Shown piece after piece: positions 35,665 to 45,704 of a stretch of DNA of 64,000 bases. The notes beneath the pieces were generated by a model, which saw nothing but the letters and a program-made list of their open reading frames with translations, had not been told where the DNA came from and made no database searches. Within the stretch, counting starts at the first letter, position 1, and each line of letters opens with the position of its first letter. The position numbers and the translations under genes were made by a program. The DNA comes from Fervidobacterium changbaicum (GTDB taxonomy: Bacteria > Thermotogota > Thermotogae > Thermotogales > Fervidobacteriaceae): positions 1,240,001 through 1,304,000 of the forward strand of contig NZ_CP026721.1 of assembly GCF_004117075.1 (NCBI RefSeq), read 5' to 3'.

Positions 35665-35797
35665 ATAATACGATTGCAGTTGGAAGAGTTATGAGATTCA
35701 AACACATGTGTTAAAATATTTAAAAGACGTACATGGTTTTTGCAAATTGTTTAAATGTTATAATTTGTTAATCTCGAACCTTGAGAGGTGGAGTGTA

Positions 35798-38700
35798 ATG
35801 GAAGTTGAGCAGAAACTCACCGTTGCTGAGAAGGTTAGAAGAGACCCAAACAAGAATTACTTTATTTCAGCATCCGCTGGTACAGGAAAGACTTATACAC
35901 TCACCAACTATTACATAGGCATTCTCGAGCACTACGAACAAACTGGAGATAGCGACATCGTTGATCGCATTGTGGCGGTCACGTTTACAAATAAAGCAGC
36001 AAATGAGATGAAGGATAGGATTGTAAAGGAAATACAGAAAAAGCTTTCGAGTTTGAGTGAAAGTGATAAGGCTTACAAATACTGGAAGGACGTTTATAGA
36101 AACATGTCAAGAGCCATTATCTCAACGATTGACAGTTTTTGTAGAAGGGTACTAATAGAGCAGAACATAGAAGCTGGAGTTGACCCAAATTTTAAGATTA
36201 TAAACGAACTTAAGCAAAGAAGGTTGATTGATAAAGCAACGCAAAAGGCGATTCAACTTGCTTTTGAGGTGTACGACGCTGTTGAAAGTGGGGCTAACTA
36301 CGGCGATAAGGTTGGAAATTATCTGTACGGTCTTACATTGGAAAGATCAAATCGTGTAAAGGAACTATTGAACGAACTTGCGAAAAACACGGACGATATT
36401 TTTAGGCTGTTCGATGTTTTTGGAAGCATATCGGAAGTTGCCAGTAAAATTGAAACAGTCGTTATGAACTGGCGTTTGGAATTGAACGAATCAAAAGTGA
36501 GTGAAAAGCTCTTGGAAATTTTTGAAGAAGCTGGCGGAGCGTTGAGGGCGTTTAGAACGATATCCCTAATTGCAGCCGAATTTTACGAAGCAGAAACACT
36601 CGATAATTTCGAGTACGATTTCAAAGGCGTGCTTGAAAAGACATTAAGGGTGCTTGAAAATAGCGCAATTAGAGAATACTACCAGCAACGGTTTAAGTAC
36701 ATCATCGTTGACGAGTTCCAGGATACCAATGAGCTGCAGAAGAAGATATTTGACTTAATTCACACGGATGATAACTACATTTTCTACGTTGGTGATAGAA
36801 AGCAATCGATATACCGCTTCCGCGGTGGAGATGTGTCGGTGTTTATAAAAACCATGGAAGAATTTGAGCAGAAGATAAAGAGTGGAAGAACTGATTACGA
36901 AATGCTTTCGTTGAATGTAAACTACCGTTCGCACCCAGAACTTATCGATTACTTCAACTATATGTCAGAGAATACGATTTTCAACAGTAGCATATACGAA
37001 TCTTTTTCTGTAGATTCAAATAATTCAGCAACCAGCAAGCGAAAATCTTCTACGAAGAATAAATCAAAATCCAAAACTGTTAATGAGGAAATAGCCCCAT
37101 CGGAAGGCCTTGATGAGCTACTTTCTATAGACGACAAGATATATGTTCACGAGGTTTTCAGATTGCGATATCCTGAGCTTTACGAAAAGCTTTGGTTTAT
37201 TGAAAAAGATGACAAATCTGATGCGGCATTCTCACCAGATGAAAATGAGTTCTTACCCGGGGAAATAAGAAGGGTTAATTACATTACCATTTCAAAGGCA
37301 TTTTTGAAAGAAAACGTCGAAGAAAGTGAGGAAAGTGAGGAAGCCGCGGGTGGTGAAGTAACAGAGAATCTTGAAGGCACAGACAACGCAAAAAATTTAT
37401 CAGATATGGACGACAGGGAACTGGAAGCAGTGTATGTGGCGAAGGTTATAAACTCACTTGTTGGCAAAGAGATGACGTTTTATGAAAAGCAAGATGGAAA
37501 GTTCATACCTGTTTCAAGAAAGATCACATACAAAGATTTTGCCATACTGTCTTACAAACTGCAGGACATAGAGGATGTCTATAGAGAAGTCTTTGCAAGG
37601 GAAGGCATCCCACTTTACATCGTCAAAGGTAGGGGATTCTATAAAAGGCCGGAAATAAAGGCAGTTATCTCGGCACTTTACGTTATCCAAAATCCAAATA
37701 GTAACTACTACTTTACGCAATTTTTCTTTACACCGTTCACGGATGACGTAAATCGAAGCGTTGATAATTCGGAAGAGACAGGAAAAATGAAGAATTTCCA
37801 CAAGATTGTGACTAAATACAGTGAATCGAAAGAGCAAGGATCAAGAAAATCATTTTTCCAATGCGCAAAAGATCTTATCGATGAAGGTGCTTTACCAGAG
37901 CATGTCGTAGAGATTATCAAACTTGTTGCAAAATACGATGAACTGAAATACTACCTTAAGCCCGCTGAGACTTTGAAGCTCTTTGTTAAGGAAAGTGGCT
38001 ATCTAAAGAAGATTGCGCGATATCCAAACTCAAGCCAAAAGTTAAGGAACGTTCGAAAACTGCTTGAACAGGCCATGGAATTCGATGACCAAGCACCAAC
38101 GTTCTTTGAATTAACAAGGCTCCTTGAACGCATTTCGGAAGTTCAAGAGGTAGAGGCTTCGGAAATCTCTGAAGAAGAAGATGTTGTGAGGATGATGACT
38201 GTCCATGCGTCTAAGGGGTTGGAGTTCAATATAGTCTTTTTGGTAAATAATGATAGGGCAGATAAAGGTGAAGAGAAGACATTCTTCCCAGAGAGTGAGG
38301 ATGGAAATGGGAGGTATGTTTACATAAGTCAGTTCTTGGATAAGGCACTTAAGAAATTTGTCTCACCAAGAATGACTAAAGAGCTGGAAAAGGAATTGAG
38401 AAAGCTCTTGGAAGCAGAGGTCATATACGATGAAACCGAAATCTTGAGAAAGGTCTACGTTGCCATTACAAGAGCAAAAGAAATGCTTTTTGTTGTGGAT
38501 TTAAAGAAAAAAGACAAGAATAATAGAGGCGTACCGGCTATAAAGTATCTGGATCCTCATGGGTTCGAAGAAAAGATAAAGGTGATTGTAAGCCTTGATG
38601 AAATAGAGAGCGCAATCGGTAGTGTTGTGGAACCTTCGAGAAATGAAACAACATTGGAAAGGAGTATTATCCAACCACCCGAAGCTTTAGAAACCAACGT

Positions 38701-39433
38701 CGATGAAGATCTCATCTTCAGTGATTTCACACCGATGGCATACAAACGGTACATCTCACCTACATTGCTTTACGGCATAAACGATGAAAAGAGTGAAATT
38801 GAGTCTGTTGATGAATCGAGCGAAGATTTTGAGGTTGCAGAGACGATTTCAGCTATTCCGAGGACAAGTTTCGAAGCGTCGAAAACAAAGGCCAGATTGG
38901 AGGCATTGAACTCTCTCTTGGAAAAGACTTCAGAAATAACACGCGGGAAACGTATCCATTCAATGCTTGCAAGTGTGACAAGATATGAGCAACTGGAAAG
39001 ACTAGTGGAGGACGGAGTAATTCCAAGGGAGATTCTTAAGGTGCAAATATTAAAGACTCTTTTCAACGAAAGTGAAAAGATATTCTCAGAATGGCGATTG
39101 GCAAAGACCTTGGATATATACGATGAAAAAACTGGTGAACGGAAAAGCTACGTACTCTTTGGTGTTCCTGATAAAGTCTTTTTGAAAAACGGGGAATTCT
39201 ACGTTGTCGATTTCAAAAGCTCAGACCTATATGATTCATCACCTGACGTAGAACGCTATGTGTTCCAGCTGAAATTTTACATGATGCTTCTTTCAGACCT
39301 TGGGAAAGTTCGTAGGGGTTATCTTGTCAGCGTTCCGAGGGGACAAGCACTGCCAATTGACCCGCCCCAAGAGGACTTCATCGACGATATTGTTGAAAGG
39401 ATTAAGAAATTCGAGGAGATGATGAGCATATGA
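35798..39433 (+). CDS. addA: AddA helicase-nuclease
   Basis: 1211 residues. Subunit of the AddAB double-strand-break resection enzyme. UvrD-type helicase motifs in order: ASAGTGKT near 21, VDEFQDTNELQ near 304, GDRKQSIYRFRGG near 327, LNVNYRSHP near 370, MTVHASKGLEFNIVF near 800 and YVAITRAKEML near 885. The C-terminal nuclease has GKRIHSML near 1050 and YVVDFKSSD near 1135 (D-x-K). The open frame begins 90 bases earlier, but GAGGTGG places the start at ATG 35798. Overlaps addB by four bases. Confidence 0.95.
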   Translation: MEVEQKLTVAEKVRRDPNKNYFISASAGTGKTYTLTNYYIGILEHYEQTGDSDIVDRIVAVTFTNKAANEMKDRIVKEIQKKLSSLSESDKAYKYWKDVYRNMSRAIISTIDSFCRRVLIEQNIEAGVDPNFKIINELKQRRLIDKATQKAIQLAFEVYDAVESGANYGDKVGNYLYGLTLERSNRVKELLNELAKNTDDIFRLFDVFGSISEVASKIETVVMNWRLELNESKVSEKLLEIFEEAGGALRAFRTISLIAAEFYEAETLDNFEYDFKGVLEKTLRVLENSAIREYYQQRFKYIIVDEFQDTNELQKKIFDLIHTDDNYIFYVGDRKQSIYRFRGGDVSVFIKTMEEFEQKIKSGRTDYEMLSLNVNYRSHPELIDYFNYMSENTIFNSSIYESFSVDSNNSATSKRKSSTKNKSKSKTVNEEIAPSEGLDELLSIDDKIYVHEVFRLRYPELYEKLWFIEKDDKSDAAFSPDENEFLPGEIRRVNYITISKAFLKENVEESEESEEAAGGEVTENLEGTDNAKNLSDMDDRELEAVYVAKVINSLVGKEMTFYEKQDGKFIPVSRKITYKDFAILSYKLQDIEDVYREVFAREGIPLYIVKGRGFYKRPEIKAVISALYVIQNPNSNYYFTQFFFTPFTDDVNRSVDNSEETGKMKNFHKIVTKYSESKEQGSRKSFFQCAKDLIDEGALPEHVVEIIKLVAKYDELKYYLKPAETLKLFVKESGYLKKIARYPNSSQKLRNVRKLLEQAMEFDDQAPTFFELTRLLERISEVQEVEASEISEEEDVVRMMTVHASKGLEFNIVFLVNNDRADKGEEKTFFPESEDGNGRYVYISQFLDKALKKFVSPRMTKELEKELRKLLEAEVIYDETEILRKVYVAITRAKEMLFVVDLKKKDKNNRGVPAIKYLDPHGFEEKIKVIVSLDEIESAIGSVVEPSRNETTLERSIIQPPEALETNVDEDLIFSDFTPMAYKRYISPTLLYGINDEKSEIESVDESSEDFEVAETISAIPRTSFEASKTKARLEALNSLLEKTSEITRGKRIHSMLASVTRYEQLERLVEDGVIPREILKVQILKTLFNESEKIFSEWRLAKTLDIYDEKTGERKSYVLFGVPDKVFLKNGEFYVVDFKSSDLYDSSPDVERYVFQLKFYMMLLSDLGKVRRGYLVSVPRGQALPIDPPQEDFIDDIVERIKKFEEMMSI

Positions 39434-42400
39434 CAACCAAAGTTGATGCCAAAAACAATAATAGAATTGCATATGTCGTTCCTATAGACAAGTCCCATTT
39501 CCAATTCATTGCAAATCAAATTGAGAGGATTTACGAAGAAGACCCTCTGAACTTCCTTTTCATCGGTCCTTCCGGGTTTTACGTTAGACAAATTGCCGAC
39601 AATGTAGCAAAGCAACTGAATAAAACCATCAACAGAGACGCTTTCAGAGTCATCAACCAATACGTTACCGAAATACTCCGCCTTAACAATTACGATGCTG
39701 AGGTTTTCGACAGGGACTTTTACACAATCTATGTTACCGATGTTATCGACAAAATCCAAAACGATGCAAAATTTTCTGGCGATAGCCAAAAGCAGATAAT
39801 ACTAAGGACACTTTCAAAATCACCAACGATAATAGAGTACATTGTAGATTTGTTTGAAAAAATCTGGGAGCTGAACCTTTACGGAGAGAGTGGAAAAACC
39901 GAAGCAGAATTAACAGGTACATACGCACTAATTCATGACATCATCCAGAATCCAACAACACCATTTGCCGAGATACTAAATGAGGTTATTCGCAAGATGG
40001 AAGAGTCCGCGGAAAAACTGAAAGGAAAAAAGATTTACGATCCGATAAGCGTTTACAGATGGTACATAGACCAAGCAGAATACGTCGAACCTGGACGGAA
40101 GTACCTTGTTCTCAGCGGATTTTTCGATATCCCACCGCTTATGCGAAAAGCTCTTATGAAAATGATTGACAAAGCCGAAAACGTATTTTTCTACGTCTGG
40201 CAAAAGCCGGCAGATTTCTCATTTGACCAACTTGACGAAGTTTACGGATTCCTCCAATCAGCTGGTTTTGAGATCAGAACCGATTTCTGCCAAGAAAAGA
40301 TTGTTGCATTAGAGAAACTTGTAAACAATGTTCGACGTATAAAAGTGCCTACGGAAAATCAGCTTTACCAGTACAACTATGTAACTTCCCAAGTAAAGAA
40401 ATTGCTTTTGCAAGGTGAAAAGCCTGATAATATTGCAGTTGTTGTGCCTTCAGCTTCGATAGCGAAAAGGCTCATGGAAGAATTCAGCGATGCCAAAATT
40501 CCGTACAGGTACAGTGGAAAGATACCGGTCACTCAAAGTAAGATTGTTCAGATACTCACTCAACCACTGGAGACGTACTTCAACGAGTTCAGAACAGAAA
40601 ACCTACTTGCAATAATTGAATCTCCTCTCATACCAGACAGAAAACTCACAATGGATGAAGTCGAAGACCTCTTTAGAGAATTTGGATATTATTCTACAAA
40701 CCTGACAATCAGCATACTGAGGGATAAAGAAAAGCGATACGAGATATTCTTCAGAAGCTTAGATAAAGAGATAGAAGAAACAGCAAAGGAAAAGGAAGAG
40801 GGAGAAATAGAGGAAGACGTTTATCTTGACACTATCAAACGTTTGGAACAACTCAGAGAATTCAGAAACATCATTGAGAAGCTTTTTGAGATACTCGATG
40901 AAATAGATCAAAACAGTGGCAAAACGAATTTCTTTGATTGGTACAGAGGATTTATCTTGAAGTATTCCAAAAACTTTGCTGGTGCATTTGAGAAATCCGA
41001 AAATGCGAAGAGTTCAGAACACGCAGTCGAATCACGAGAAGTATCGCGAAGTCTCGGTAACGAAGTAAATGCGTTCTCAAAGCTCGTAGAGACAGTGAAT
41101 AAACTCGAAGATTACGTTGAAAAGATTGTTGAGCTCGGAGAAAGAACAAAAATAGAAGGTTGGAAGAAGATATACAGACTTTTGACTGTGATGCTTAACT
41201 CTTCGGGATACAGAGAGACCTTCAAATCCGCAAACGTAGTTGATATCGTCGATCTTTCAAATGCAAGGTTTTTGAGCAAAAAGTACAAATTCTTCTTGGA
41301 ATTCACGGATGATTATTATCCATCGATAGAAAGAATAAACCCTCTGCTTTTCAAAACAAACAGCGAAAGATCAAAGATATACGAGATGATCGAAGAGCGA
41401 GAACGCAGATCTCTGATACTTTCGATACTATTCAGCGGAGAATCGCAATTTGTCGTCCCGCTTGCCACAAATACTGGTGACATGCTCGTACCTTCAAAGT
41501 ATTTAAGTGAATTTTCGGATTTAAAAGACGAAAAAGAAAAGTTCGTTCCCACATTGTCGGACATATACTCAGAGATAGACTATGAAATTGAAAGGCTGAA
41601 ACAACAAGATTTGGAAAACAAAAACAAATTAGATAAGGTCTTGAAGGAGAGTGAATTCATCCTAGAAGAAAGGGTAAATATAAAGGATATCAGCTACAAC
41701 AAAATAAACACCTACATGAAATGCCCCCTGCAATTTTATTTCCAACAAGTGGCAGATCTTTTCTACAAGCCGGGTGCAACGCTCGAGAACAAGAGAGCTA
41801 TAAACGATGGTTTAATCGTGCACCGCGTAATGCGTAAGTTCTATGAACAATTCCTGGAGCAGACAATCTTTGAAGTTGATGTGAATCAAGTAATGAATTG
41901 GATAGAAGAAGAATACAGAAACTTCTACTTTGAGGGCATATACGCTTACTCGATTCCAAGAAAGCTTAAAGTGGCAGAAATTTCAGAACAGCTACTACCA
42001 CTACTGAAATCGTTTGTACAGGACAAAAAAGTGATAAACTTGAAGCAAAGGAGTATATCATTTTATCCTGATTATTTGGAAGAAAAATCGTCAGAGTCAA
42101 AATCTTCAAAGGGTGAAGAGCTGATTTCAGAAAGAATATTAGGTCTTGAAAAAGAATTTACAGCACATTATCAAGGTTATTCCTTTGTTGCACGAGTGGA
42201 CCGAATAGACAAAGTTTCCGTGCTAACAAACGAGGAGTCTAAACAAAAAGGCAAGAAGAACAAAACAAACGATTTGGACATGAAAAACGACGAAGGAGAA
42301 GGCTTTGCGATACTCGATTACAAATATGCCAGGGTAAGAAATTCTGCTATTGAACAGATCATGTTCTACGATTGGATACTCCAAAAATCGAAAGATAGTA

Positions 42401-42840
42401 CCATTGACAGCGACGATAGAGTTTATTTCATACTCTTCTCACTCAAGCCCAAAGAAGATAAAGGTAAATACACCTACGAATATGAGTATGCGAAACGACA
42501 GCATGACGGTGAAAATGCGAAAATATTCTTGCCTGCGGGCAAGCGAGGAAGGATTTCTTCGTATATTCCTTTCGATTATCAGATGTTCGAAAAGTGGTTG
42601 ATGAAATTAATTGGTGAAATAAGCGATGAAGGAAGATTTGTTCCGGTGTTTTTGGACAGTGAGATGAAATCGTTTGTAAAACTTGCAATGAAAGAGGTCA
42701 AAAGCAAAGAAATAGAACTTGCTGCACCCGATGGTTCAAAAAAGACAAGAAACTGCAGAACGTACAATTCAGGAAATTGTCCATATGAACCAATATGTTC
42801 AATGTATGAAATGTACGGTGTAAAATTGAAAAAGGGGTGA
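39430..42840 (+). CDS. addB: AddB-type nuclease with iron-sulfur cluster
   Basis: 1136 residues. Partner of AddA: an inactivated helicase-like N-terminal half and a C-terminal PD-(D/E)XK nuclease. One Cys in YMKCPLQFYFQQV near 760 and three in NCRTYNSGNCPYEPIC near 1105 would hold a 4Fe-4S cluster, as in AddB. Nuclease residues lie in FVARVDRIDKV and FAILDYKYARV (D-x-K). The low similarity of the first half is normal for this family. Confidence 0.9.
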   Translation: MTTKVDAKNNNRIAYVVPIDKSHFQFIANQIERIYEEDPLNFLFIGPSGFYVRQIADNVAKQLNKTINRDAFRVINQYVTEILRLNNYDAEVFDRDFYTIYVTDVIDKIQNDAKFSGDSQKQIILRTLSKSPTIIEYIVDLFEKIWELNLYGESGKTEAELTGTYALIHDIIQNPTTPFAEILNEVIRKMEESAEKLKGKKIYDPISVYRWYIDQAEYVEPGRKYLVLSGFFDIPPLMRKALMKMIDKAENVFFYVWQKPADFSFDQLDEVYGFLQSAGFEIRTDFCQEKIVALEKLVNNVRRIKVPTENQLYQYNYVTSQVKKLLLQGEKPDNIAVVVPSASIAKRLMEEFSDAKIPYRYSGKIPVTQSKIVQILTQPLETYFNEFRTENLLAIIESPLIPDRKLTMDEVEDLFREFGYYSTNLTISILRDKEKRYEIFFRSLDKEIEETAKEKEEGEIEEDVYLDTIKRLEQLREFRNIIEKLFEILDEIDQNSGKTNFFDWYRGFILKYSKNFAGAFEKSENAKSSEHAVESREVSRSLGNEVNAFSKLVETVNKLEDYVEKIVELGERTKIEGWKKIYRLLTVMLNSSGYRETFKSANVVDIVDLSNARFLSKKYKFFLEFTDDYYPSIERINPLLFKTNSERSKIYEMIEERERRSLILSILFSGESQFVVPLATNTGDMLVPSKYLSEFSDLKDEKEKFVPTLSDIYSEIDYEIERLKQQDLENKNKLDKVLKESEFILEERVNIKDISYNKINTYMKCPLQFYFQQVADLFYKPGATLENKRAINDGLIVHRVMRKFYEQFLEQTIFEVDVNQVMNWIEEEYRNFYFEGIYAYSIPRKLKVAEISEQLLPLLKSFVQDKKVINLKQRSISFYPDYLEEKSSESKSSKGEELISERILGLEKEFTAHYQGYSFVARVDRIDKVSVLTNEESKQKGKKNKTNDLDMKNDEGEGFAILDYKYARVRNSAIEQIMFYDWILQKSKDSTIDSDDRVYFILFSLKPKEDKGKYTYEYEYAKRQHDGENAKIFLPAGKRGRISSYIPFDYQMFEKWLMKLIGEISDEGRFVPVFLDSEMKSFVKLAMKEVKSKEIELAAPDGSKKTRNCRTYNSGNCPYEPICSMYEMYGVKLKKG

Positions 42841-42858
42841 AGAAAGGGGGCTGTAGCC

Positions 42859-43638
42859 GTGAAGGTATACTTCGACAAAGAGTTCCAATTGCATGAACTA
42901 ATGCAACACGCGGCACCGTGTATTATTCAAGTTGGAAATAGGCTAAGTGTTGATTTACATTCTACAAACATTTTAAACTTCATGATGTTAACTCCTATCA
43001 ATGAAACTGAGGAAAGAATCTTCGATTTTGAGTTGAAATCGCTTGAGTACGACCCAACCGAGAGTGCCGAACTCTTGGAATTTCGTGATCTGGTCGAACT
43101 AGATGAAAAGAGCTTCGAGAAGTTCAAAATTGTGAACATTATCGCACGTCATGTCAAAAGACAAAAATCTTCTGGTGAGCCAAGATTTCTGAACGTGGAG
43201 AATTCTTTGGTAGGTGTCGAAGTTGTACTTAGTGTTGATAAAGGGTTCTTAATCAGTCATCCAGAACTCTTCTCCCACAAAGGTTTCGTGTTCTTACTTG
43301 ATTGCATAATTGCATCCATGCTTGGACAACTAATGAAGGGAGAACCGGTTAGAATCTTGAGTAACGAACCGTTACTTTATCGGTTAGACTTGCAAAACAT
43401 TACAGCTGAAAAAGTGGAAGCTTTGGAAAAAAGATTTTCAGAATTTAACAGTAAAATCGTGGATATGATAGATGGCATGTTCGTGTTAATGAAAGGTGTT
43501 GCACAGAAATTTGAAGAAAGTATTTTGCAAAAGCATAGGGAAAGCGTTATTCCCATTTTATGTGAAGGAGTCGAACTGAGCAGTTTAGTTGATGAACTAC
43601 AGATGCTCGAGAACGCACTAAAAAGGATGAAGCTCTAA
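42859..43638 (+). CDS. Unknown protein, third gene of the addAB operon
   Basis: 259 residues, cytoplasmic, no recognised domain. The first 150 residues are mixed alpha/beta; the last 70 (LEKRFSEFNSKIVDMIDG..ELQMLENALKRM) are probably coiled-coil. It begins 18 bases after addB with GGGGG eight bases before a GTG. The position suggests a link with recombination or repair, but nothing in the sequence shows an activity. Confidence 0.7.
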   Translation: MKVYFDKEFQLHELMQHAAPCIIQVGNRLSVDLHSTNILNFMMLTPINETEERIFDFELKSLEYDPTESAELLEFRDLVELDEKSFEKFKIVNIIARHVKRQKSSGEPRFLNVENSLVGVEVVLSVDKGFLISHPELFSHKGFVFLLDCIIASMLGQLMKGEPVRILSNEPLLYRLDLQNITAEKVEALEKRFSEFNSKIVDMIDGMFVLMKGVAQKFEESILQKHRESVIPILCEGVELSSLVDELQMLENALKRMKL

Positions 43639-43661
43639 TTCTAAGTAAGAGAGGTCTGGGT

Positions 43662-44174
43662 ATGCTTGAATACGATGAAATTACCCGTCTGATGAGAAAA
43701 CACGCGAACCAAAAAATCGCTACAATATGCTACGCTGAAAACAATGGAAAGTTGTTGTTTTTGCTGCGAAAGAAGGAACCTTTTGCTGGGTACCTTGTAC
43801 CTCCAGGTGGTCACGTTGAAAAAAACGAAGATGTCGAATCTGCAACAAGAAGAGAATTCATCGAGGAAACCGGACTGGAGTTGGTGGATTTAAAATTGAA
43901 GATGGTGACCTCGGAAAGAGGACCTGAGCACTACAATTGGATACTCTTTATATTTGTCGGTAAGACAAACGGTACGAACTTCGTTGAGAGCTCTGAAGGA
44001 AAGTTGTTTTGGATAGATAAGGATAAAATATTACAAGAAAACTTGTCCCCCATCGATAAATTGTTGGCACCGTACATCCTTGATGGAACGGATATTGTAT
44101 GGAAAGTAGAAATAGATTATGACGAGCAGAAACAGTTCAAAAACGTGTTAATTGAGAAATTCACAGATTTTTGA
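43662..44174 (+). CDS. Nudix hydrolase
   Basis: 170 residues. Complete Nudix box beginning GGHVEKNEDVESATRREF and closing IEETG near residue 48. It hydrolyses a nucleoside diphosphate linked to another group. The short size and the PPGGHVE start resemble MutT-like 8-oxo-dGTP or related nucleotide pyrophosphatases. It probably belongs to the addAB transcript (23-base gap). Confidence 0.88.
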   Translation: MLEYDEITRLMRKHANQKIATICYAENNGKLLFLLRKKEPFAGYLVPPGGHVEKNEDVESATRREFIEETGLELVDLKLKMVTSERGPEHYNWILFIFVGKTNGTNFVESSEGKLFWIDKDKILQENLSPIDKLLAPYILDGTDIVWKVEIDYDEQKQFKNVLIEKFTDF

Positions 44175-44179
44175 GAGAC

Positions 44180-44851
44180 TCATATATTAACGATTAAGTA
44201 TTCGTTAGTCTCGGTGGAATGCTTACCAATTATTTTGATTTCTAAAGGCTCCTTGAATATTGGACCATCGTACACAACTGTATGGTATTCTCCGTTTTCA
44301 CCTGAAATGTCGATACTGAGCTTTTCAATTAGCTTGAGAGTTTCTCTATTGTGTAAGTCTTTTCCGAGCAGTTCTCTGTATTCGGTCTTAGTAGCGATAA
44401 TCTTTGCCTTAAAACCTTCCCTTATGAATTCCTCGATGAGTTTTTCTCTTGGTTCCAACCATAGCGGTTCCAAGACGCTAACGTTGTAAGTTGCGCACAC
44501 TCTTTCAACCCAATCTTTGTGTTCCTGCAAATCGATATCACCAAATATCCCTATCCCATTTTCAACACCTTTGAGAAATTCAAGGAACTCCCTTTCGTAC
44601 GTTTCCCAAGTTGCACACCTCATCATTAATTTGGCACCTATACTTTCTGCCTGCGCCTGTATCAGCCTCTTTGACAAACCATGAGCACGCGTGTGAACGC
44701 ACGTTTCATCGAACATTGTAAACAGAATATCAACTCTTTTAAGCTCTTTTAATGCTCTGTGCAGTGCGAGTGCGGAATCCTTTCCGCCACTCCAAGATGA
44801 GAATATTACCTTATCGTTTATTTTCTCAGATAATTGCATTTGCAGTTCCAC
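44180..44851 (-). CDS. PP-loop ATP pyrophosphatase (Dph6-like)
   Basis: 223 residues. PP-loop SSWSGGKDSALALHRAL near 18, then FTMFDE, HGLSKRLIQAQAESIG near 58 and GIGIFGDIDLQEHKDWVERV near 97, features of the Dph6/MJ0570 family. Archaeal and eukaryotic members amidate diphthine; bacteria lack diphthamide, so the bacterial substrate is unknown. The start is either GTG 44851 (two bases after GGAG) or ATG 44839. Confidence 0.82.
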   Translation of the reverse strand: MELQMQLSEKINDKVIFSSWSGGKDSALALHRALKELKRVDILFTMFDETCVHTRAHGLSKRLIQAQAESIGAKLMMRCATWETYEREFLEFLKGVENGIGIFGDIDLQEHKDWVERVCATYNVSVLEPLWLEPREKLIEEFIREGFKAKIIATKTEYRELLGKDLHNRETLKLIEKLSIDISGENGEYHTVVYDGPIFKEPLEIKIIGKHSTETNEYLIVNI

Positions 44852-44882
44852 AGCTCCTTTTGTTCAAATATACATATAGATT

Positions 44883-45704
44883 CTACAAAACTTCAAGACT
44901 GTAGTCAACATACTTGACTTCGCTTGTGATTCTACCTATGGAAATCACATCAATGTATTCGCACACATATTCTTCGATATTGTCGGGATTAACACCACCG
45001 GAGATTTCTACAATAACATCTGGGTACCTTTCCTTTATTAACCTTGCAGCCCTGCAAGCTTCTTGTGGGGAGAAGTTATCGAGCATGACGATGTCTGAGC
45101 CAGCCTGACACGCCTCGACTGCCATTTCGAGTGTCTCTGCTTCAACTTCTATCTTCTTAGTGAACGAAAGATGCTTTTTCACTTCATTGACCGCTCTTGT
45201 TATGGAACCGTAGAGCTTTATATGGTTGTCCTTTATCATAGCACAGTCTGATAAATTGAGCCTGTGTGTATCACCACCACCGTGCAGAACCGCGATTTTC
45301 TGGAGCTCTCCGGTAAATGGAATTGTTTTCCTTGTTGCTGCAATCTGAACCTTCCCGTCGGCCTTTTCCACAAGCTTTCTTACCTTTGTCGCAATTGCAC
45401 TCATAAAAGAAAGAACATTTAGAATGCTCCTTTCACAGATTAGTATATTGTAAGCATCCCCATGAATTTGTGCCACTTTGCCCTTCTTTACAAGGTCTCC
45501 ATCTTTGTACAAGAACTCTGCTTTTATGTTAAACCTTTCGCACACACCACTCACGATTTCCACACCGGAGATGACTGCGGCTTCATCTTTGAGAATTACT
45601 TCTGCGTTACATTTTGTTCCCTTTAAAGGATAAGAAGCGTAATCTAAGAAGTATTCGTCTTTCCTTATCAATTCAACAACGTTATCGATAATTCTATCAA
45701 GCAC
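44883..45704 (-). CDS. nadC: Quinolinate phosphoribosyltransferase (decarboxylating)
   Basis: 273 residues. Converts quinolinate and PRPP to nicotinate mononucleotide. Motifs: ERSILNVLSFMSAIAT near 95, ATRKTIPFTGELQKIAVLHGGGDTHR near 128 split by the Arg/Lys active-site positions, VEVEAET near 185, IVMLDNFSP near 208 and EISGGVNPDN near 237. GTG 45704 is chosen because AAAGGTGG sits six bases before it; the frame extends to 45737 within nadA. Confidence 0.93.
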   Translation of the reverse strand: MLDRIIDNVVELIRKDEYFLDYASYPLKGTKCNAEVILKDEAAVISGVEIVSGVCERFNIKAEFLYKDGDLVKKGKVAQIHGDAYNILICERSILNVLSFMSAIATKVRKLVEKADGKVQIAATRKTIPFTGELQKIAVLHGGGDTHRLNLSDCAMIKDNHIKLYGSITRAVNEVKKHLSFTKKIEVEAETLEMAVEACQAGSDIVMLDNFSPQEACRAARLIKERYPDVIVEISGGVNPDNIEEYVCEYIDVISIGRITSEVKYVDYSLEVL

